Under the pieces are notes generated by a model. It was not told where the DNA came from. It did no database searches and saw only the letters and a list, made by a program, of their open reading frames with translations. Below, piece by piece: positions 35,299 to 44,759 of a stretch of DNA of 62,183 bases; the stretch's first letter is position 1; each line of letters starts with the position of its first letter. Source of the stretch: Neisseria wadsworthii 9715 (GTDB lineage: Bacteria; Pseudomonadota; Gammaproteobacteria; Burkholderiales; Neisseriaceae); contig NZ_JH165159.1 of the NCBI RefSeq assembly GCF_000227765.1, positions 366,091 through 428,273 on the forward strand, in the 5' to 3' direction. The translations under genes and the position numbers were made by a program.

Positions 35299-36202
35299 AA
35301 TCATGTACCTTTAAGCGCAGCATTTGTGGCAGTTTTAAAAGTTTGGGTTTGTTTTGGCTGATGGCCGTCTGAAAAGATTGTATGGTGCGGTCTATGGCAG
35401 CCAATACACTATATTTGTTTCCGTCCAAAGCTGCTTGGCAGCATAACAAAGAGATTAGTTGTTGTTTGCTTGCGGGTGCCAGCTCCTCTGGCAGACTGTT
35501 GGAAAGCATCTTGTCGTAAACCCATAAATCCGCAATGGGACGATATGGTTCGATAAAGTCGTCGGCCAAATTGAAAGGATTGAGTTCGTTGCGGTGGTGC
35601 AGCCCAAGTGCAGGTAGAAAGCCGTATTGCACAAGTGCACGGGCAACGGCCGAACGCAGAATGCTGTAACCGTAATTCAAATGGGCATTTACGCTGTTTT
35701 CATGACTGCGGGCAAATTGTTCCCCGAACAGTACGCGGAAATACAAAGCGGCAGCTTGGCTTTCGGCGAAGTTTTTATCGCCGGATTTTACGCTGTCGGC
35801 CAAGGCATTCAGACGGCTTGCGGCAATATCGTGGCCGCTGTAATCGAGCAGCCAAGCCTGATTGCGGATTTTCTGTTTCACAATCTGTTGCCATAGCTGC
35901 TTTTTTTGCGGTTCTGTCATATTGATTTGTTGTTTGAGCACTTTCAGACTGCGGTGGTATTGTGCAAACGGCAGCCATTGGCCGCAGGGCAAAAATTGTT
36001 CGTCGCAGGTAAGCAGGGTGATGCCGTATTGTGCCAGTGCAGATAGCAAGGGTGCGGTTAGTACCACTTCCCGTGCTTCGACTACAATCACGGCGATGTC
36101 TTCCAGCGGTATAGGTATGGCTTCGTCCTGTTGAATCAGCAGGTGGCTTTGTTGTAGCGACAGGCGTGCAGGGCGGCTGATTAAAATGCTGCGCCAAGTC
36201 AT
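35291..36202 (-). CDS. cas1: CRISPR-associated integrase Cas1 (type II)
   Basis: This 303-residue protein opens [16 protein letters not shown]. The metal ligands are likely the Glu in [13 protein letters not shown], the His in [17 protein letters not shown] and the Asp/Glu of DDFIEPYRP. It inserts new spacers with Cas2. A GGAG ribosome site precedes the ATG. There is no csn2 or cas4, which defines subtype II-C. A classical DUS in reverse lies in the gene near 35363, encoding FQTAI. Confidence 0.97.
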   Translation of the reverse strand: MTWRSILISRPARLSLQQSHLLIQQDEAIPIPLEDIAVIVVEAREVVLTAPLLSALAQYGITLLTCDEQFLPCGQWLPFAQYHRSLKVLKQQINMTEPQKKQLWQQIVKQKIRNQAWLLDYSGHDIAASRLNALADSVKSGDKNFAESQAAALYFRVLFGEQFARSHENSVNAHLNYGYSILRSAVARALVQYGFLPALGLHHRNELNPFNLADDFIEPYRPIADLWVYDKMLSNSLPEELAPASKQQLISLLCCQAALDGNKYSVLAAIDRTIQSFQTAISQNKPKLLKLPQMLRLKVHDYE

Positions 36203-36250
36203 TTGATTTTCTCCGTAAGTAGTCTTTTTTAAATGGGTTATACAGTAAAA

Positions 36251-36276
36251 CGGCTACACCATTGAAGGTGCAGCCG
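36251..36276. terminator. Hairpin between cas9 and cas1
   Basis: CGGCTACACC pairs with GGTGCAGCCG (one mismatch), followed on the minus strand by TTTTACTG. It may attenuate cas1-cas2 transcription relative to cas9. Confidence 0.55.
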
Positions 36277-36283
36277 CTAAGGG

Positions 36284-39200
36284 TTATTTTTTCTTTTTGC
36301 CATTCAATGCAGTGCGTTTTTCTGCTTTGCAAAGGCGGATTTCTTTACCCAAAGTATCGACCTGATATTTTTTTATGATCGGCTGATTTTGCGTACTGAT
36401 CCGGAACTGTTGTTCTTTAGCACTTTTATCATGATATGCCAGCCAAAATCTGCCATCCGAGCTGTCACAATTAATATAGTAAGCCCGAAGTTCTTGATTT
36501 ATGTCGTTAGGGTTTTGGATTTCAATAAGGTCATATTTATATAAACTAAAACAAAATTCATAATTGTCATCAATTTCATATCCTTTACAATCAACTGTCG
36601 GCAGCTCATTTTTTTCAACTTGCCAAGCATATACGGGAACAATGAAATATTGTCTTTTCCCTTTTTTATCTGTTTTTTGATAGACATCCGTCCGAACCAT
36701 ATCACCGTTAGTATCGGTAATGCCGTTACGTATTTTTAAACCATGTTTGGTATTTTCAATAATTCGAACAGCTTTGACCAATGACCCTTGCCCGCCATCT
36801 TTCGCAGGCTTGTAAAACGGTTTATCGGCAAACGCTTTAACGGGATCGTCTTTATGCGCCAGCAACCGTTCCCGCAAAGCTTGATATAAAGCAGGCTCGC
36901 GGTCGGGATAGCCGACGATATTTTCAATATCCTTCAGTTTTAACGCTGTGAGCGGCTTTCTCACCACGCTGATGTTTTCAGACAGGCGTTTGGCGGATTT
37001 GACGGTTTCAAGATGCCCTTGCCCCGTCATCTTGCGGTTGGGCGCGCGTGAGACAAATAAAGGCGATACAAAATCATGCAATGCTTCAGGCCGGCTGTTT
37101 AATTTCTCTGCCAGCTCTTCACGGGGAGAGTCGCTGAATACCCGTATCATCACTTCTTGGCGGAAGAAATCCCACGGCTGCGGAATGCGGGTTTTGACTT
37201 CGCCGGTTTCGCTATCCACGGTTTCCAAAGTTTCACGTCGCTGCATGGCTTTGGTGATTTTCTGCTGCATGGAAACGGTGGAGCAGGCGACCACGATGGC
37301 ATCGAGTGCGTGGTGGCGGTCGTTGTCTTCCCTTACTTTTTTCAAGCCCCACAAACCGCGCAGCAGGGCAATAATCGATCCGCTTGGAGCAAAAACACGT
37401 TGGCGTTTTCTTTCTTTCCAATATGGATTCTCGCCAGCGACCTCTTCCATCAAAGCATTCGATGTCTCAGCTAGCCTTAAATTCGCCGTAATAAACTGAC
37501 ACATGAATTTTGAGATATAACGGGTATCGTTCAGGTTACGTTCCAAAAAGCCTTGTTCGGCTTTACTGTCCAATTTGGCCGTCTGAATACGCTGTTTTTT
37601 AACGTAAGGGAAATGACAACCCTGCACCCGTGCCTGAAACTCACGCCAACGTCTGCTGTTATTTGCACCATCCAACCATTCATAAGGTGTCTTATTACCT
37701 TTATTTTGATTAGATGATTTCAAAACCAAAACTTTATTATTCAAACTGTTATCCCATGTTCTACTCAAAGGTAAAGCATGATCTATTTCGACATAACCAT
37801 CCTCAAACAATCTGTGCAGTTCAATAACATTCCCTGTATATAGACATTCCCCTTTTTCTTCTCTTAAATCGGAATACAGACATTTTCCATGTTGCTGCTC
37901 ATATAACCTTAATTTCAAAATATCTTTAGGCGTTGGTTCAAAATTAAAATGCTTGCGTATATCACTAGCCAATCGATTTCTATCATTTTGATTTTCTTTA
38001 TTTTTTCTGTCGATTTTATCTCTTTCTTGTTTGGATTTGCCCAACTCGCGTGCGGTTTCGATATGCACCCGCTGCGGCGAACCGTAGCGGCGGATAATCG
38101 CGTTAATCACTTTGCGTGCTTGCGTGAGTGTGCGCAGTACCACAGGATTGCGGATTTCGTCGGCGGGAATGGGTGGCAGCAGCACTTGATTTTTCGATTC
38201 TGCCAAGGCGCGGTGATCGCCGTAAACTTCTTTGCAGGCTTCGTCATAGCGTATGCCGCGTTCCATTAAAGGCAGAATATTCCTTAAGGCTTTCAGCGAA
38301 AGTTGGATAAACTTATCGAAGTTCAAACCTGCCAGCAGCGCGTCCAACACGTTTTCAGGTAGCCTTAAATCGGCCAAGGCTGCTTGAATATCCTCGTCGG
38401 TTTTATACAGTGAAAATGCCGTGCCGATTTTATCCAGTATTTCGGGATTGCGGATGCGGTTTTCCCATTCGCCTTTCAAACCTGCTTTGTCCAATATCGT
38501 GCGGATTTTGTGGTAGGCCTTCATTTCCATTAATGTGCCGTTTTCCGCCTTGAGGCCGTCTGAATCTTTTCCGTAACGCAGCCCTTTGAATACTGCGCTT
38601 TCAGGCAGATTCAATATTGAGCGCACCTGTTTATATGTTAGTTTGGCTTTTTTATACGGCTCGTCCAACAGCTTTTTGCGATCGCCTTCATCCAAAGCCC
38701 GCTCTTCGCCGTTGTACAGAATCCGCAGGTTGTTTAGTTTGGTCAGCCAAATAAACCGCTCGGCAGAATAAGTATTTTTAGCCGCTTTGTATTCGGAAGG
38801 CTCAAATGTGCATTTACCCAGCATTTTCAACACTGCTTCACCCTGTAAGGCACTGCGCTGCGTCATCAGTAATTCATCAACTTTGCTTTGCAACTCTGCC
38901 GAAGCAAACGGGTTTCCGAGCGCATATTGCCGCTCGAACAGCAAATGCAGCTCTTTCTGTAAATCCAAGCGGTTGAAAGTGTGGGTGTATTCGCCGCCTT
39001 TATTGCGCAAATGCCCCGATTGTTCCGCAAATAATTTAACCGCCAATTCGGCAGGCGTGCGGTATTGTTCGGAGCTTTCTGACAGCAGTTTGCTGTTTTC
39101 GGCCACGCCGGCAAGGAGACGGCCTAATTCTTTGTTTTCCGTTTGGGTTTCGCTTTTTCGTTGCGACAGATAACCGCGGTGTTTGACCAAATGCAGCAAT

Positions 39201-39577
39201 ACCGCCGCCCACTCTTGATTTGTCAGTTTTCGCTCCAAGCCCGCCACACGCAACTGCCAAGCATCAATCGGCAGATTAGGCAGGCCGTCTGAATTAAAGT
39301 CGGCAGCACTCAAAATACCTTCGCGCTTGAGCAGGCGGCGCAACCGCAGTAAACGGTGGGCGCGGCGGCGGATTAAGCGGCGCACACTGCGCGCCTGCCT
39401 GCGGGCCAAGGCTAAAGAATCGCCTGTTTTCGGCACTTCCGCCCGTTCAAACGTGCGTACCCCGCAATCCAGCAGGCCGACGGGATTTTCCGCTCCATCC
39501 ACTAAGATCAAGGCCCAGCCTACTGAAGCAATACCCAAATCCAAACCCAAAATATAGCGTTGCGGCTGTTTTTTCAT
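36284..39577 (-). CDS. cas9: CRISPR-associated endonuclease Cas9, compact type II-C
   Basis: This 1097-residue RNA-guided nuclease is close to meningococcal Nme1Cas9 (1082 residues). RuvC-I is [16 protein letters not shown] with Asp13 as the nickase residue. An arginine-rich bridge helix follows ([20 protein letters not shown], about 60-80). RuvC-II is [11 protein letters not shown]. The HNH motif is [20 protein letters not shown] with His600, and RuvC-III contains [10 protein letters not shown]. The C-terminal wedge and PAM-interacting region is complete but cannot be assigned a PAM by eye. A GGGGAAG ribosome site precedes the ATG. The gene heads cas9-cas1-cas2 and is divergent from the tracrRNA 100 bp away. 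No frameshift is seen, so it is probably active. Confidence 0.98.
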   Translation of the reverse strand: MKKQPQRYILGLDLGIASVGWALILVDGAENPVGLLDCGVRTFERAEVPKTGDSLALARRQARSVRRLIRRRAHRLLRLRRLLKREGILSAADFNSDGLPNLPIDAWQLRVAGLERKLTNQEWAAVLLHLVKHRGYLSQRKSETQTENKELGRLLAGVAENSKLLSESSEQYRTPAELAVKLFAEQSGHLRNKGGEYTHTFNRLDLQKELHLLFERQYALGNPFASAELQSKVDELLMTQRSALQGEAVLKMLGKCTFEPSEYKAAKNTYSAERFIWLTKLNNLRILYNGEERALDEGDRKKLLDEPYKKAKLTYKQVRSILNLPESAVFKGLRYGKDSDGLKAENGTLMEMKAYHKIRTILDKAGLKGEWENRIRNPEILDKIGTAFSLYKTDEDIQAALADLRLPENVLDALLAGLNFDKFIQLSLKALRNILPLMERGIRYDEACKEVYGDHRALAESKNQVLLPPIPADEIRNPVVLRTLTQARKVINAIIRRYGSPQRVHIETARELGKSKQERDKIDRKNKENQNDRNRLASDIRKHFNFEPTPKDILKLRLYEQQHGKCLYSDLREEKGECLYTGNVIELHRLFEDGYVEIDHALPLSRTWDNSLNNKVLVLKSSNQNKGNKTPYEWLDGANNSRRWREFQARVQGCHFPYVKKQRIQTAKLDSKAEQGFLERNLNDTRYISKFMCQFITANLRLAETSNALMEEVAGENPYWKERKRQRVFAPSGSIIALLRGLWGLKKVREDNDRHHALDAIVVACSTVSMQQKITKAMQRRETLETVDSETGEVKTRIPQPWDFFRQEVMIRVFSDSPREELAEKLNSRPEALHDFVSPLFVSRAPNRKMTGQGHLETVKSAKRLSENISVVRKPLTALKLKDIENIVGYPDREPALYQALRERLLAHKDDPVKAFADKPFYKPAKDGGQGSLVKAVRIIENTKHGLKIRNGITDTNGDMVRTDVYQKTDKKGKRQYFIVPVYAWQVEKNELPTVDCKGYEIDDNYEFCFSLYKYDLIEIQNPNDINQELRAYYINCDSSDGRFWLAYHDKSAKEQQFRISTQNQPIIKKYQVDTLGKEIRLCKAEKRTALNGKKKK

Positions 39578-39644
39578 TTCTTCCCCTTTTCATCTTGATT
39601 TACAAAAAAATACATACGCTTATTTATAGTAAAGAAATAAATAT

Positions 39645-39673
39645 TTGACAAGTGTTTTCATCATCATTAGAAT
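39645..39673 (+). promoter_or_regulatory. tracrRNA promoter
   Basis: A perfect -35 box TTGACA (39645-39650), a 17-base spacer and a -10 box TAGAAT (39668-39673) point rightward, with the start expected near 39680, at the first bases of the tracrRNA. Confidence 0.85.
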
Positions 39674-39680
39674 CAAATTT

Positions 39681-39809
39681 ATTGTTGCACTACGAGATGA
39701 GAGCCGTTGCTACAATAAGGCCGTCTGAAAAGACGTGCCGCGACGTAAAGATTCAGAAATGAGTTGAGCCCCTGTTTAAGTCCGCTTAAACAGGGGCATC
39801 GTCTTTATT
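39681..39809 (+). ncRNA. tracrRNA of the type II-C CRISPR system
   Basis: The 5' part (ATTGTTGCACTACGAGATGA onward, 39681-39715) is the antirepeat: 17 bases pair perfectly with CTCTCATCTCGTAGTGC of the repeat, then a bulge, then GTTGCTACAA pairs with the repeat start. It is followed by AAGGCCGTCTGAAAAGA (the nexus stem, which contains a classical DUS), a variable linker and a terminator stem GCCCCTGTTTAAG/CTTAAACAGGGGC (39768-39797), then a T-rich end. The order matches the published meningococcal tracrRNA. The linker between nexus and terminator is longer than I recall for Nme. Confidence 0.95.
39768..39809 (+). terminator. tracrRNA terminator stem
   Basis: A perfect 13-bp stem with a TCCG loop, followed by ATCGTCTTTATT. 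In this RNA class the stem is also a structural element bound by Cas9. Confidence 0.85.
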
Positions 39810-39833
39810 AATATCTGAAAAAGCCTGTTATGG

Positions 39834-39890
39834 TGAATCAACTTAAAGATAAAAATAGTACGCTCGTCATACTCGGGGCAAGCCCGAGCA
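39834..39890. repeat. Half copy of the TATAGT/CGTCATACTCGGG element
   Basis: GAATCAACTT and AAAATAGTACGCTCGTCATA match one terminal repeat of the 136-bp element, ending in a shortened CTCGGGGCAAGCCCGAG hairpin, directly joined to a classical DUS. The rest of 39891-40111 holds only AT-rich DNA and one wadDUS. Confidence 0.65.
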
Positions 39891-40111
39891 GGCCGTCTGA
39901 AAACAATCAACTGTTCCAAAGTCAGGAACCTTCCAATTGATATCAAAGGTGCGGTATTCTTAGATAACCAAACTCCCTAAGCCTAAAATATCCGAAATAC
40001 CAAACTGTGGATCTTGATGTGGCAGTGGCGGAGTAAAAAACATTGTTGGAACGGCAAGGCGCAATGCCTGTCTGAAAAACAATCACAATCTTCTACACGC
40101 AGGAGAAAAGC

Positions 40112-40456
40112 ATGAAACTGTTTAAAACCAACGATTTGGTTTCCGTTATCAATGTGGCGGATTATGAAACCGCGCTGGCGTGGTATCAAACATGGCTGAG
40201 TGAGCCGGACGAGGTGCCGATGGAAGGCATGGCGGAATGGCGTATTGCCGACCATGCTTGGCTGCAACTCGCCGGTGCGGAGACGGGCGGTAAGGCGGTG
40301 GTGGTTATCGGTGTGGACGACGTGGCCGCTTGCCGCGAAGCGCTTATTCGGGCAGGCATCGAGGCGGGGGAAATTGTCGATTGGGAAGTGGTGCTGGCTT
40401 GCGATGTGGCCGATCCGGAAGGCAACGGCATTTCTTTTGTGCAGCTTAAAGAATAA
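40112..40456 (+). CDS. VOC-superfamily protein
   Basis: This 114-residue protein has the vicinal oxygen chelate fold: DLVSVINVADYETALAWYQTWL opens the first module; DVADPEGNGISFVQLKE closes the second. It is distinct from the VOC protein at 23918. It has an AGGAG ribosome site. Function unknown; glyoxalase- or bleomycin-resistance-like in the broad sense. Confidence 0.82.
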   Translation: MKLFKTNDLVSVINVADYETALAWYQTWLSEPDEVPMEGMAEWRIADHAWLQLAGAETGGKAVVVIGVDDVAACREALIRAGIEAGEIVDWEVVLACDVADPEGNGISFVQLKE

Positions 40457-40504
40457 TTTGCAGGCTCGAATGGCATTGTTGGCCGTCTGAAAAAGGTGCA
40501 TACG

Positions 40505-41158
40505 ATGAATTACGAAGAACTGCTCGCTATCCTTACCCGCGAAGCCGACCCCGAACGCGCCGTGCCGATGAAAGCCTATATGAAACACCGTTTCGACTAT
40601 CTCGGCATCAGCAAGCCGCGTTTGGCTCAAATCTGCAAGCCGTTGTTTAAAAATGCGGCGGCAGAAGAAGTTGACTGGCGGTTTGTCGAACAATGTTGGG
40701 CTAATCCGCATCGCGAGCTGCAATACTGTGCGCTTGAGTATCTGAAAACCATGCAGAAAAAGCTCACGCCGCTAGACATTCCGCACCTGAAAAAGCTGAT
40801 TACCGAAAAATCGTGGTGGGATACGGCGGACGTGCTCGACCGCATTGTCGGCGGCATCGCTTTGGTTTACCCCGAAACCAATGCCGTGCTGCTGGATTGG
40901 AGCAACAGCGGCAATATCTGGCTGCGGCGCGTCGCCATCGACCACCAGCTTTTGCGCAAAGACAAAACCGACACCGCGCTGCTGGAGCAAATTATCTGCA
41001 ACAATCTGGAGCAAAAAGAATTTTTCATCAACAAAGCCATCGGTTGGGCGTTGCGCGATTACAGTAAAACCAACCCCGAATGGGTGCGGGCATTTATCGA
41101 ACGGTACCGCAGCCGTATGGCGAAACTCAGTATCCGCGAGGCGGAGAAGTATGTGTAA
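40505..41158 (+). CDS. DNA alkylation repair protein, AlkD-like
   Basis: This 217-residue all-helical protein is made of ALK/HEAT-like repeats, with RFDYLGISKPRLAQICK, WANPHRELQYCALEYL and ITEKSWWDTADVLDRIVGG, whose Trp-Trp-Asp is typical of AlkD active sites. AlkD enzymes excise 3-methyl- and 7-methyl-purines from DNA. ATG 40505 is chosen over the Met three codons upstream. It lies 48 bases after the VOC gene, separated by a DUS. Confidence 0.88.
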   Translation: MNYEELLAILTREADPERAVPMKAYMKHRFDYLGISKPRLAQICKPLFKNAAAEEVDWRFVEQCWANPHRELQYCALEYLKTMQKKLTPLDIPHLKKLITEKSWWDTADVLDRIVGGIALVYPETNAVLLDWSNSGNIWLRRVAIDHQLLRKDKTDTALLEQIICNNLEQKEFFINKAIGWALRDYSKTNPEWVRAFIERYRSRMAKLSIREAEKYV

Positions 41159-41261
41159 GCCGCATGACCGAAACAATCTGCACAAACGTTTTAGCGAAAC
41201 TCACAAAGTTTGCTTTCAGACGGCCTACATGCCTGTCTGAAAATAAAGATAAGGAAAAGCC

Positions 41262-42719
41262 ATGAAACCCCGTTTGAACCCCGTTGCAAGCAGCCTGATG
41301 TTGGCACTGATGCTCGCCGCCTGTAAAAGCACCGTTGTGCCGCTCAAAAGCAAAATCGATATTCCGCAAGCCTTCAGCCAAGCGGAAGCGGCGCGCGGCA
41401 GCGCGGAAATCGGCCGCTGGTGGCAGCATTGGAACGACCCCGTACTCAGCCGCTTAATCGAACAAGGTTTGCAGCAAAACCACGATATCCAAATTGCCCG
41501 CAGCCGTTTGAACGAAGCGCGTGCCATTGAGCGCTTGGCCGATGCCGATAAAGGCCCGACGATCGGCGCGGGCGCGGAAGCATCACGCCTCAACGCCCGC
41601 ATCAGCAACCCGCTGAGCGACGAAGCCCGCGCCGTGCTCGGAAGGATTCCGCAGGCTGCCGATTTGGCGGGAGAGCGTTTCACGTTGAAAGGCAACAGTC
41701 TTACGGGTGGCTTTTCCTCGTCGTGGGAGCCGGATATTTTCGGGCAGAAACGCAGCGATGCCGATGCCGCCGCTTATGCCGCACTCGGCAGGCAGGAAGA
41801 AGTGTACGGCACGCAAGTGCTGATCGGCGGCGCAATTGCCGAGCATTACCTGCAAGCCCGCGCCGCCCAAGCGCGTTTGAAATCGGTAAACCGCAATATC
41901 GCCACCGTCGAGCGGCTGGCGAAATATGTACAAGGCCGTTTCAAAGCAGGCCACGTTACCGCTTATGAAGTGGACGAAGTCGCCAGCAAGCTCACCGCCT
42001 TGCGCGCCAAACAAAGCACCATCGAATCGGAATACGCCGCCCATGTGCGCAGCATCGCCGTGCTTACCGGCCAAACCCCGCAAACATTTGCCCTGCCGGA
42101 AAGCAGCGTCAACATCTTAAGCGCGCAACCCGCCGCCCCGAGCGGCCAAACCCCGCAAGGCCTGCTTGAGCGCCGCCCCGACATCCGCGCCCATGCCGCG
42201 CAAGTGAACGCCTATGCCGCCAAGCTCGCCAGTGCCAAAGCCGACTTATTGCCGCGGTTTACCATCGAATTTTTGGGCAGAGGCACCATCAGTATCGACA
42301 GCGACAGCGATTTAAAAGGCTGGGGCAGCTTAATCAAAGCAGGCATCACAGTGCCGATTTTCACCAACGGGCGCATCAAAGCCAACATCGCCGCTGCCGA
42401 TGCACGGCTTCAGACGGCCTTATTGCAATACGACCAAAACATCCTCAAAGCTCTCGGCGAAGTGGACAGCGCATATCAGGCACACGGCGCGCTTACCCGC
42501 CAAAACACCTTGCTCGTTACCGCACACAAACAGGCGGCAAAACAGGCGGGCGATGCCGAAAAACTGTTTAAATACGGCCAAAAAACACTCGATAACGCCC
42601 TCACCGCACGCCTGAACGAAGAAGCGATGCAGGAAAACCTGATTCAATCACAACTGGCGCGCGCGCGGATGCTGATTGGTTTGTATAAGGCGTTGGGCGG
42701 CGGTTGGCATGCCGATTAG
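41262..42719 (+). CDS. Outer-membrane efflux lipoprotein (TolC/NodT family)
   Basis: This 485-residue protein has a lipoprotein signal peptide with lipobox LAAC (Cys21) and two outer-membrane-efflux repeats: WWQHWNDPVLSRLIEQGLQQ near residue 47 and the LLERRPDIRAHAAQVNAYAA block near 300. This is the trimeric channel of RND or HlyD-type tripartite pumps (NodT/OprM type, similar to MtrE). No pump gene is adjacent; it could serve the HlyD/RbbA/YhhJ exporter in this window or a pump elsewhere. An in-frame reverse DUS lies near 42410. Confidence 0.93.
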   Translation: MKPRLNPVASSLMLALMLAACKSTVVPLKSKIDIPQAFSQAEAARGSAEIGRWWQHWNDPVLSRLIEQGLQQNHDIQIARSRLNEARAIERLADADKGPTIGAGAEASRLNARISNPLSDEARAVLGRIPQAADLAGERFTLKGNSLTGGFSSSWEPDIFGQKRSDADAAAYAALGRQEEVYGTQVLIGGAIAEHYLQARAAQARLKSVNRNIATVERLAKYVQGRFKAGHVTAYEVDEVASKLTALRAKQSTIESEYAAHVRSIAVLTGQTPQTFALPESSVNILSAQPAAPSGQTPQGLLERRPDIRAHAAQVNAYAAKLASAKADLLPRFTIEFLGRGTISIDSDSDLKGWGSLIKAGITVPIFTNGRIKANIAAADARLQTALLQYDQNILKALGEVDSAYQAHGALTRQNTLLVTAHKQAAKQAGDAEKLFKYGQKTLDNALTARLNEEAMQENLIQSQLARARMLIGLYKALGGGWHAD

Positions 42720-42733
42720 AAGATAAAGAGGAA

Positions 42734-42774
42734 ATGCCTGCCTGAAAAAGAAAAACGCGTTTTCAGACAGGCAT
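42734..42774. terminator. DUS hairpin after the efflux channel gene
   Basis: ATGCCTGCCTGAAAA pairs with TTTTCAGACAGGCAT with one mismatch, and the centre continues AAAACGCGTTTT. It abuts the MITE-like element at 42774. Confidence 0.7.
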
Positions 42775-42909
42775 ATAGTTAAACCATTTGGATAATAGTA
42801 CCGTCATACTCGGGCTTGACCCGAGTATCCCCAAATTTACTGAAACTCAAGATACTCGGGTCAAGCCCGAGTATGACGTGTGTGCTTTTTCTTAAGTTGA
42901 TTGTCTATA
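42774..42909. repeat. 136-bp MITE-like element, copy 2
   Basis: It starts TATAGTTAAACC and ends with the complement of TATAGACAATCAAC. The interior has two inverted CGTCATACTCGGGCTTGACC arms about 50 bases apart. It has the same length as the copy at 10879-11014. Confidence 0.8.
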
Positions 42910-42917
42910 TGATGTAA

Positions 42918-42949
42918 AAAAAGCGTACCGCCGAAGCAGTACGCTTTTT
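42918..42949. terminator. Terminator of the Opa-like gene
   Basis: AAAAAGCGTAC and GTACGCTTTTT form an 11-bp stem with a T run on either strand, beyond the 3' end of the leftward porin gene. Confidence 0.85.
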
Positions 42950-42975
42950 ATATGTCAGCCTTCAAAGGCTTTGCA

Positions 42976-43602
42976 TCAGTTGAATGTGTAGCGCACACCG
43001 GCGGATACTTCATGCGCTTTCAGGTCTGAATCCAAACGGTTGTAGCGGTAGCCCACATCGGCGGCCAGATTGTTGCTGAATTTGTAGCCCACACCGGCCA
43101 TTGCGCCGTAGCCTACTTTGGTTTTGCTTTCGGAAGTATGGGAGCGGGTGCCGGCTGAAACGCCATGCGATTCATACTTCAACCGGTTGGCCGACAAGCG
43201 TGCGCCAACGTAGGGTTGGAAGTTCGATTGCAGCGGAATATCGTAAATCACGGATGCGCCCATACCTCGGGCTTTTACTTTAACGTCCAGCTGCTCATCG
43301 CCTTTTTTGGCGCTGTCATTCATGTTTTTGTAGTGGGTATAATCACCGGCTACGCGCACGTCGCCGAAATCATAACCGGCGCTTACACGGGGCATAAAGC
43401 CTGAATCTTTGTAAGAGTTTTTCAAGCTTTTGAATGTGTCGCGCACTTTGAATTTTTCGTCATCATCTACTTTTATATTGGCCAAGCCGATATCGCCTTG
43501 AATGTAGGGGCCGGTTACTTCATCGGCCATTGCAGCGGTAGAAAACGATGCTCCCAAAGCTGCCACCATAAAGGCAGCCAAACGTGCAGATTGATGTTTC
43601 AT
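42976..43602 (-). CDS. Opa/NspA-type eight-stranded outer-membrane protein
   Basis: This 208-residue protein has a signal peptide (MKHQSARLAAFMVAALGASF, cleaved after AMA) and a small beta-barrel: YIQGDIGLANIKVDD, PRVSAGYDFGDVRVAGDYTH, QPYVGARLSANRLKYES and a C-terminal KAHEVSAGVRYTFN with terminal aromatic. It fits the opacity family; it is nearer NspA/OmpA-like barrels than variable Opa adhesins. There is no CTCTT repeat in the signal region, so no Opa-type phase variation is expected. ATG 43602 follows AGAAAGG; the longer ORF starts in the promoter region. Confidence 0.88.
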   Translation of the reverse strand: MKHQSARLAAFMVAALGASFSTAAMADEVTGPYIQGDIGLANIKVDDDEKFKVRDTFKSLKNSYKDSGFMPRVSAGYDFGDVRVAGDYTHYKNMNDSAKKGDEQLDVKVKARGMGASVIYDIPLQSNFQPYVGARLSANRLKYESHGVSAGTRSHTSESKTKVGYGAMAGVGYKFSNNLAADVGYRYNRLDSDLKAHEVSAGVRYTFN

Positions 43603-43793
43603 GCGGAAACCTTTCTTGTCTTGAGTTGATTTGATTATGAGCGGATATGCCCATTTACCTGCTTCATCAAAATTGACACAGGTGCTTAAAATTGTAGCAA
43701 GCATGATGTTAAAGCAAACAGGCTTTGTGTAAGGTTGTTTTTTATTTGTGCCGAAATTGTTGCGGATTGTAAAAATAGCTCAATGAGTTTCAG

Positions 43794-43833
43794 ATGCCTG
43801 CCTGAAACGTTAAATTGGGTTTCAGACAGGCAT
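43794..43833. terminator. DUS hairpin after the acetoin reductase gene
   Basis: ATGCCTGCCTGAAAC pairs with GTTTCAGACAGGCAT with one mismatch, about 57 bases beyond the end of the leftward acetoin operon. Confidence 0.65.
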
Positions 43834-43889
43834 TCTTTACAACAATCTGGGATGATGCGCGTTTTGATTTCAGACGGCCTTTTCTGAGT

Positions 43890-44672
43890 TTAACGATACA
43901 CCATACCGCCGTCGATAATCAGCGATTGCCCGGTCATATAATCGGAATCTTCCGAAGCGAGATAGTGTACTAATGCGGCCACGTCTTCCGGCTTTTGCGT
44001 GCGCCCCATCAGGATGCCGGTTGAGAATTTTTCAAATGCTTCTCCCGGTTTGAGGCCGAGGTATTTGCCCATTTCGGCGTCGATGCGGTCCCACATTTTG
44101 GTGCCTGCCACGCCGGGGCAGTAGCCGTTGACGGTAATTTTGTATTTGGCCAGTTCTTTGGCGGCGGCGATGGTGATTGCGCGTACGGCGAATTTGCTGG
44201 CGCAATATACGCCCAAAAGGTCGAATGATTCATGGCCGGCGATGCTGCAGGCGTTGATGATTTTGTATACGCGGTTGCCGCCTTGTTTTTTCATTTGTTC
44301 GGCGGCGGCCTGTGTACCGAAAATCACGCCTTTGACGTTGATGTCGAACACGCGGTCGATGTCGGCTTCGCCCACTTCTTCCAGCAGCATCACTTCTTCG
44401 ATGCCTGCGTTGTTGATGAATACGTCTATGCTGCCGAAGGTATCGACAGCGTGTTTTACCAGGGCAAACTGGTCTTCGCGCTTGGCAACGTTGCCGACAA
44501 ATGAGGCTGCGGGTTGGTTGCGGCTTTTAAATTCCTGCTCTGTTTGTGCGAGTGTGTCGGCGTTGATGTCGGATAGCACGATGTTGAAGCCGTCTTGTGC
44601 AAGGCGTTCGGCTATGCCTTTGCCCAAGCCGTCGGCGGAGCCGGTGATCACGGCGGTTTTTTGTCGGGACAT
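43890..44672 (-). CDS. budC: Acetoin (diacetyl) reductase / 2,3-butanediol dehydrogenase
   Basis: This 260-residue short-chain dehydrogenase has the NAD-binding motif [14 protein letters not shown] at about residue 88, the catalytic Ser in [11 protein letters not shown] and YCASK (Tyr-x3-Lys). The sequence matches (S)-acetoin-forming diacetyl reductases, which interconvert diacetyl, acetoin and 2,3-butanediol with NADH. It is the last gene of the leftward acetoin cluster and could feed butanediol into acetoin cleavage by AcoAB. Strong AAGGAG ribosome site. Confidence 0.9.
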   Translation of the reverse strand: MSRQKTAVITGSADGLGKGIAERLAQDGFNIVLSDINADTLAQTEQEFKSRNQPAASFVGNVAKREDQFALVKHAVDTFGSIDVFINNAGIEEVMLLEEVGEADIDRVFDINVKGVIFGTQAAAEQMKKQGGNRVYKIINACSIAGHESFDLLGVYCASKFAVRAITIAAAKELAKYKITVNGYCPGVAGTKMWDRIDAEMGKYLGLKPGEAFEKFSTGILMGRTQKPEDVAALVHYLASEDSDYMTGQSLIIDGGMVYR

Positions 44673-44694
44673 GTTGTTTCTCCTTTGTTGGTTA

Positions 44695-44735
44695 CACCTG
44701 TCTGAAAAATAGGGATGGTGTTTCAGACAGGCATG
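44695..44735. terminator. Imperfect DUS hairpin between lipoyl protein and acetoin reductase genes
   Basis: CACCTGTCTGAAA and TTTCAGACAGGCATG pair imperfectly. It lies inside the apparent operon, so it may only attenuate. Confidence 0.45.
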
Positions 44736-44759
44736 GTTATGGCTCGTTTTTAATTTAGT

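Noticed and set aside
42976-43602. Phase-variable Opa gene
   Set aside because: No CTCTT pentamer repeats occur in the signal-peptide region and the barrel is NspA-like.
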